Shown here in pieces: positions 61,611 to 64,000 of a stretch of 64,000 bases of DNA. Position 1 is the first letter of the stretch. Each line of letters opens with the position of its first letter. The notes under the pieces were generated by a model. The model was not told the origin of the DNA, made no database searches, and worked only from the letters and a program-made list of their open reading frames with translations. This DNA is from Hyperoodon ampullatus (lineage: Eukaryota; Chordata; Mammalia; Artiodactyla; Ziphiidae), in the NCBI GenBank assembly GCA_949752795.1, contig OX457075.1, positions 620,001-684,000 on the forward strand, in the 5' to 3' direction. Both the position numbers and the translations under genes were made by a program.

Positions 61611-64000
61611 TAGGGTTAGTGTTAGCTTTATGTTTAAGGTTAGTGTTAGTGTTAGCCAATGGGTAAGCTTTAGGGTACAGGTGAGACTGTGAAAAAATGT
61701 TAGGTTTAGGGTACATGTTAGATTACGGGTTAGTGTTAATGTAAGGTTTAGGAATAGGGTATGGTGTAGGGTAAGGTTTAGGGTTAGGTTTAGTGTTAGC
61801 ACTCGGGTAAGTTTTAGGGTACATGTGAGGATACGAAAAGGTGTGAAGTTTAGGGTATGTGTCAGGGTAGGGTTCAGAGTTAGAGTACCGGTTAGAGTTA
61901 GGGTTCGTTTAGGATAAGCGTTCGGGTTAGTTAAGGGTTAGGTTTAGGGTTCATGTTAGCATTAGAAAACGGGTTTAGGGTACAGGTGAGGGTACAAAAA
62001 CTTTTTAGTGCTAGCGAACATATTAGGGTATGGGTTAGTGTTAGTGAATGGGTTACGATTGTGATATGGCTTAGGCTAAGGTTTAGGGTTAAGGTAGGTT
62101 TAGGTTTAGTGTTAGGGTTAGCGAACGGTTAAGTTTTAGGGTACAGGTGAGGGTACGAAAACGTGTTAGTGTTAGGTTATATGTTAGGGTAAGGGTTACT
62201 GTTAGTGTACGGTTTAGGTTTAGGGTACGGGTTAGGGTAAGGTTTAGGGTTAGGTGTAGGGTTTGGTTTAGGGTTAGGGTGGAGTTATCAAATGGTAAGG
62301 TTTAGGGTACAGGTGAGGGTACGGAAACGTGTTAGGGTCAGGGTACGTATTAGGGTAAGTGTTGGTGTTAGTGTATGGGTTAAGATTAGGGTACAGGGTT
62401 AGGGTAAGATTTAGAGTTAGGGTTACGTTTAGGTTTAGGGTTAGGTTTAGGGATAGTGAGCGGGTAAGGTTTAGGGTACACATGAGGGTACGAAAACGTG
62501 TTAGGCTTAGGGTACATGCTAGGGTTCATGTTAGGCTTAATGCACGTATTAGGATTAGGGTACAGCTTAGGGTAAGGTATAGGGCTAGGGTTAGGGATAG
62601 GTTTTAGGGTTAGGGTTAGGTTTGGTGAATGGTTAATATTTAGTGTACAGGTGAGGGTACAGAAATGTTTTAGTGTACGCGTTAGTGTTCGTGTATGAGT
62701 TAGGATTATGGGACGGGTTAGGGTAAGTTTTAGGGTTAGGTTTAGGGATAAGATTAGGGTTAAGGTTAGGGATAGCGAACAGGTAAGTATCAGGTTAAAA
62801 GTGAAGGTACGAAAACATGTTAAGCTTAGAGTACGGGTTAGTGTTAGTGTACAGGTTATGATTGGGGTACCATTTAGGGTATGGTTAGGGTTAGGGTTAG
62901 GGATAGGTTTAGGGTTAAGGTTAGGGATAGCGAACGGGTATGGTTCAGGTTACATGTGAGGGTTACAAATACGTGTTAGGGTTAGGGTACGTGATAGGTG
63001 ACAGTTTAAATTTAGTGTACGGTTTAGGATTAGTGTATGGGTTAGGGTAAGATTTAGGGGCAGGTTTAGGGTTAAGGTTTGGTTTAGGTTTAGGTTTAGT
63101 GTTAACGAACGGGTAAGGTTTAGGGTACGGGTGTGGGTACGAAAAGCATTTAGGGTTAGGAAACGTCTTAGTGTATGGGTTAGTATTAGTATACGGGTTA
63201 GGATTAGGGTACAGGTTAAGGTAAGGATTAGGGTTAGGGTTAGGTTTAGGTTTAGGGTTAGTGTTAGGTTTCGTGAATGGTAAGTTTTAGGGTACAGGTG
63301 AGGGTACGAAAACGTGTTACGTTTAGGGTACCTGTTAGTTTCCTGGTTAGTTTTAGAGTACGTTTAAGGATAAAAGCACAGGTTCGGGTAAGGTTTAGGG
63401 TTAGGGTTAGGGTTAGGTTTAGGTTTAGTGTTATGGTTATCAAACAGTTAAGTTTTAGGTACATTTGAGGGTATGAAAAGCTTTTAGGGTTAGGGTATGT
63501 GTTAGGATATGTGTTAGTGTTAGTGTATGCATTAGCATTAGGGTACGGGTTAGGGTTATGTTTAGGCCTAGGGTTAGGGTTAGCGAACAGGTAACCTTTA
63601 GGGTACAGGTGAGGGTATGGAAAAGTGTTAGTGTCAGGGTATGTATTAGGGCACATGTTAGTGTGAGTGTATGGTTTAGTATTAGGGTACGGGTTAGGCT
63701 AAAGATTAGGGTTGGGGTTAGGTTTGGATTAGGGGTAGGGTTAGGGTTAGTGAACAGGTAAGGTTTAGGGTACAGATGAGGGTACGGAAAACTGTTACAG
63801 TCAGGGTACGTGTCAGGGCATGGGTTAGTGTTAGTGTATGCGTTAGGATTTGAGTACTGGTTAGGGTAAGGTGTAGGGTTGGGGTTAGGTTTAGGTTTAG
63901 GTTTAGGGGTAGGGTTACAGAACGGTAAGGTTTAGGATACAAATGACGGTATGGCAACCTGTTAGAGTCAGGGTACGGGTTAGGGCATGGTTTAGAGTTG
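59550..64000 (+). repeat. Higher-order copies ~3.55 kb apart in the telomere-like array
   Basis: Blocks 59550-60450 and 63100-64000 share the same run of anchor spacings (167, 167-168, 144, 167, 167). They also share variants such as GAAAAGC-TTTAGGGTTAGG, GTACATTTGAGGGTATGAAA and GGAAAACTGTTACAGTCAGG at an offset of 3548-3549. The second copy runs off the window. Confidence 0.85.

Larger units (their letters stand above)
57700..64000 (+). repeat. Telomere-like degenerate TTAGGG satellite, ~168-bp monomers
   Basis: About 38 monomers, each anchored by GGGTAAGGTTTAGGGTACAG then GTGAGGGTACG, followed by GTTAGGGTTAGGGTACGTG, GTTAGTGTTAGTGTACGGG and GGTTAGGGTAAGG. Anchor spacing is mostly 165-169 bp, with shorter classes of 137-161. 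Plus-strand C is rare and G and T dominate. Short perfect TTAGGG runs occur (for example 58066-58088 and around 63390-63415). It continues past the last base. The G-rich strand runs toward the right. Basic/Arg-Val-rich and Pro-Asn-rich open frames result from the period being divisible by 3. Confidence 0.93.

Noticed and set aside
58089..63957. Pro-Asn-rich, Thr-Leu-rich and Arg-Val-rich frames in the telomere-like array
   Set aside because: C-poor sequence with a period near 168 leaves frames open; the peptides are direct readings of TTAGGG-like repeats.
57700..64000. A functional telomere
   Set aside because: Perfect TTAGGG runs are only three to four units long, and the sequence forms diverged 168-bp monomers. 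It is telomere-like satellite DNA at most.

Overview
The window looks like mammalian nuclear DNA, most probably from a cetacean. The main clue is a set of tRNA-derived SINEs of the cetartiodactyl CHR type, some closely matching the subfamily I associate with whales and dolphins. A 7.2 kb L1 and L1 3' fragments of cetartiodactyl type, plus older MIR, L2 and MLT1 remnants, agree with this. Nothing prokaryotic is present. Species and family assignments come from memory of repeat consensus sequences, not from a search.

Layout. (1) 1-5230: tandem array of a 53-bp unit, already in progress at base 1. (2) 5231-10450: an almost G-free array of TCACC and TCACCTCCC words that follows directly. (3) 10451-52990: ordinary AT-rich sequence with layered retroelements: MLT1, L2, MIR and old L1 fragments; younger CHR SINEs, several with clear target-site duplications; and one near-full-length but disabled L1 (43965-51156) that splits a MIR. 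(4) 52991-53140: a CHR SINE cut short by the next array. (5) 53141-57690: tandem array of a 15-bp unit (ACTGTCACCATGGGC type). (6) 57700-64000: a C-poor array of degenerate TTAGGG-like sequence in roughly 168-bp monomers with higher-order copies, still running at the last base.

Genes. No complete host gene was recognised. On the minus strand, 36178-38869 holds three open segments with splice-like edges that join in one frame, followed by a stop and an AATAAA signal. These are proposed as the last exons of an unidentified gene. The only other protein-coding remnants are the broken ORF1 and ORF2 of the L1. The long open frames inside the arrays are by-products of unit length and base composition.

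The most noteworthy content is the pair of double-array blocks: in each, two unrelated arrays meet with no unique sequence between them. The second most noteworthy is the higher-order structure of the telomere-like array. Its G-rich strand points toward the right end, the orientation expected if a chromosome end lies that way.
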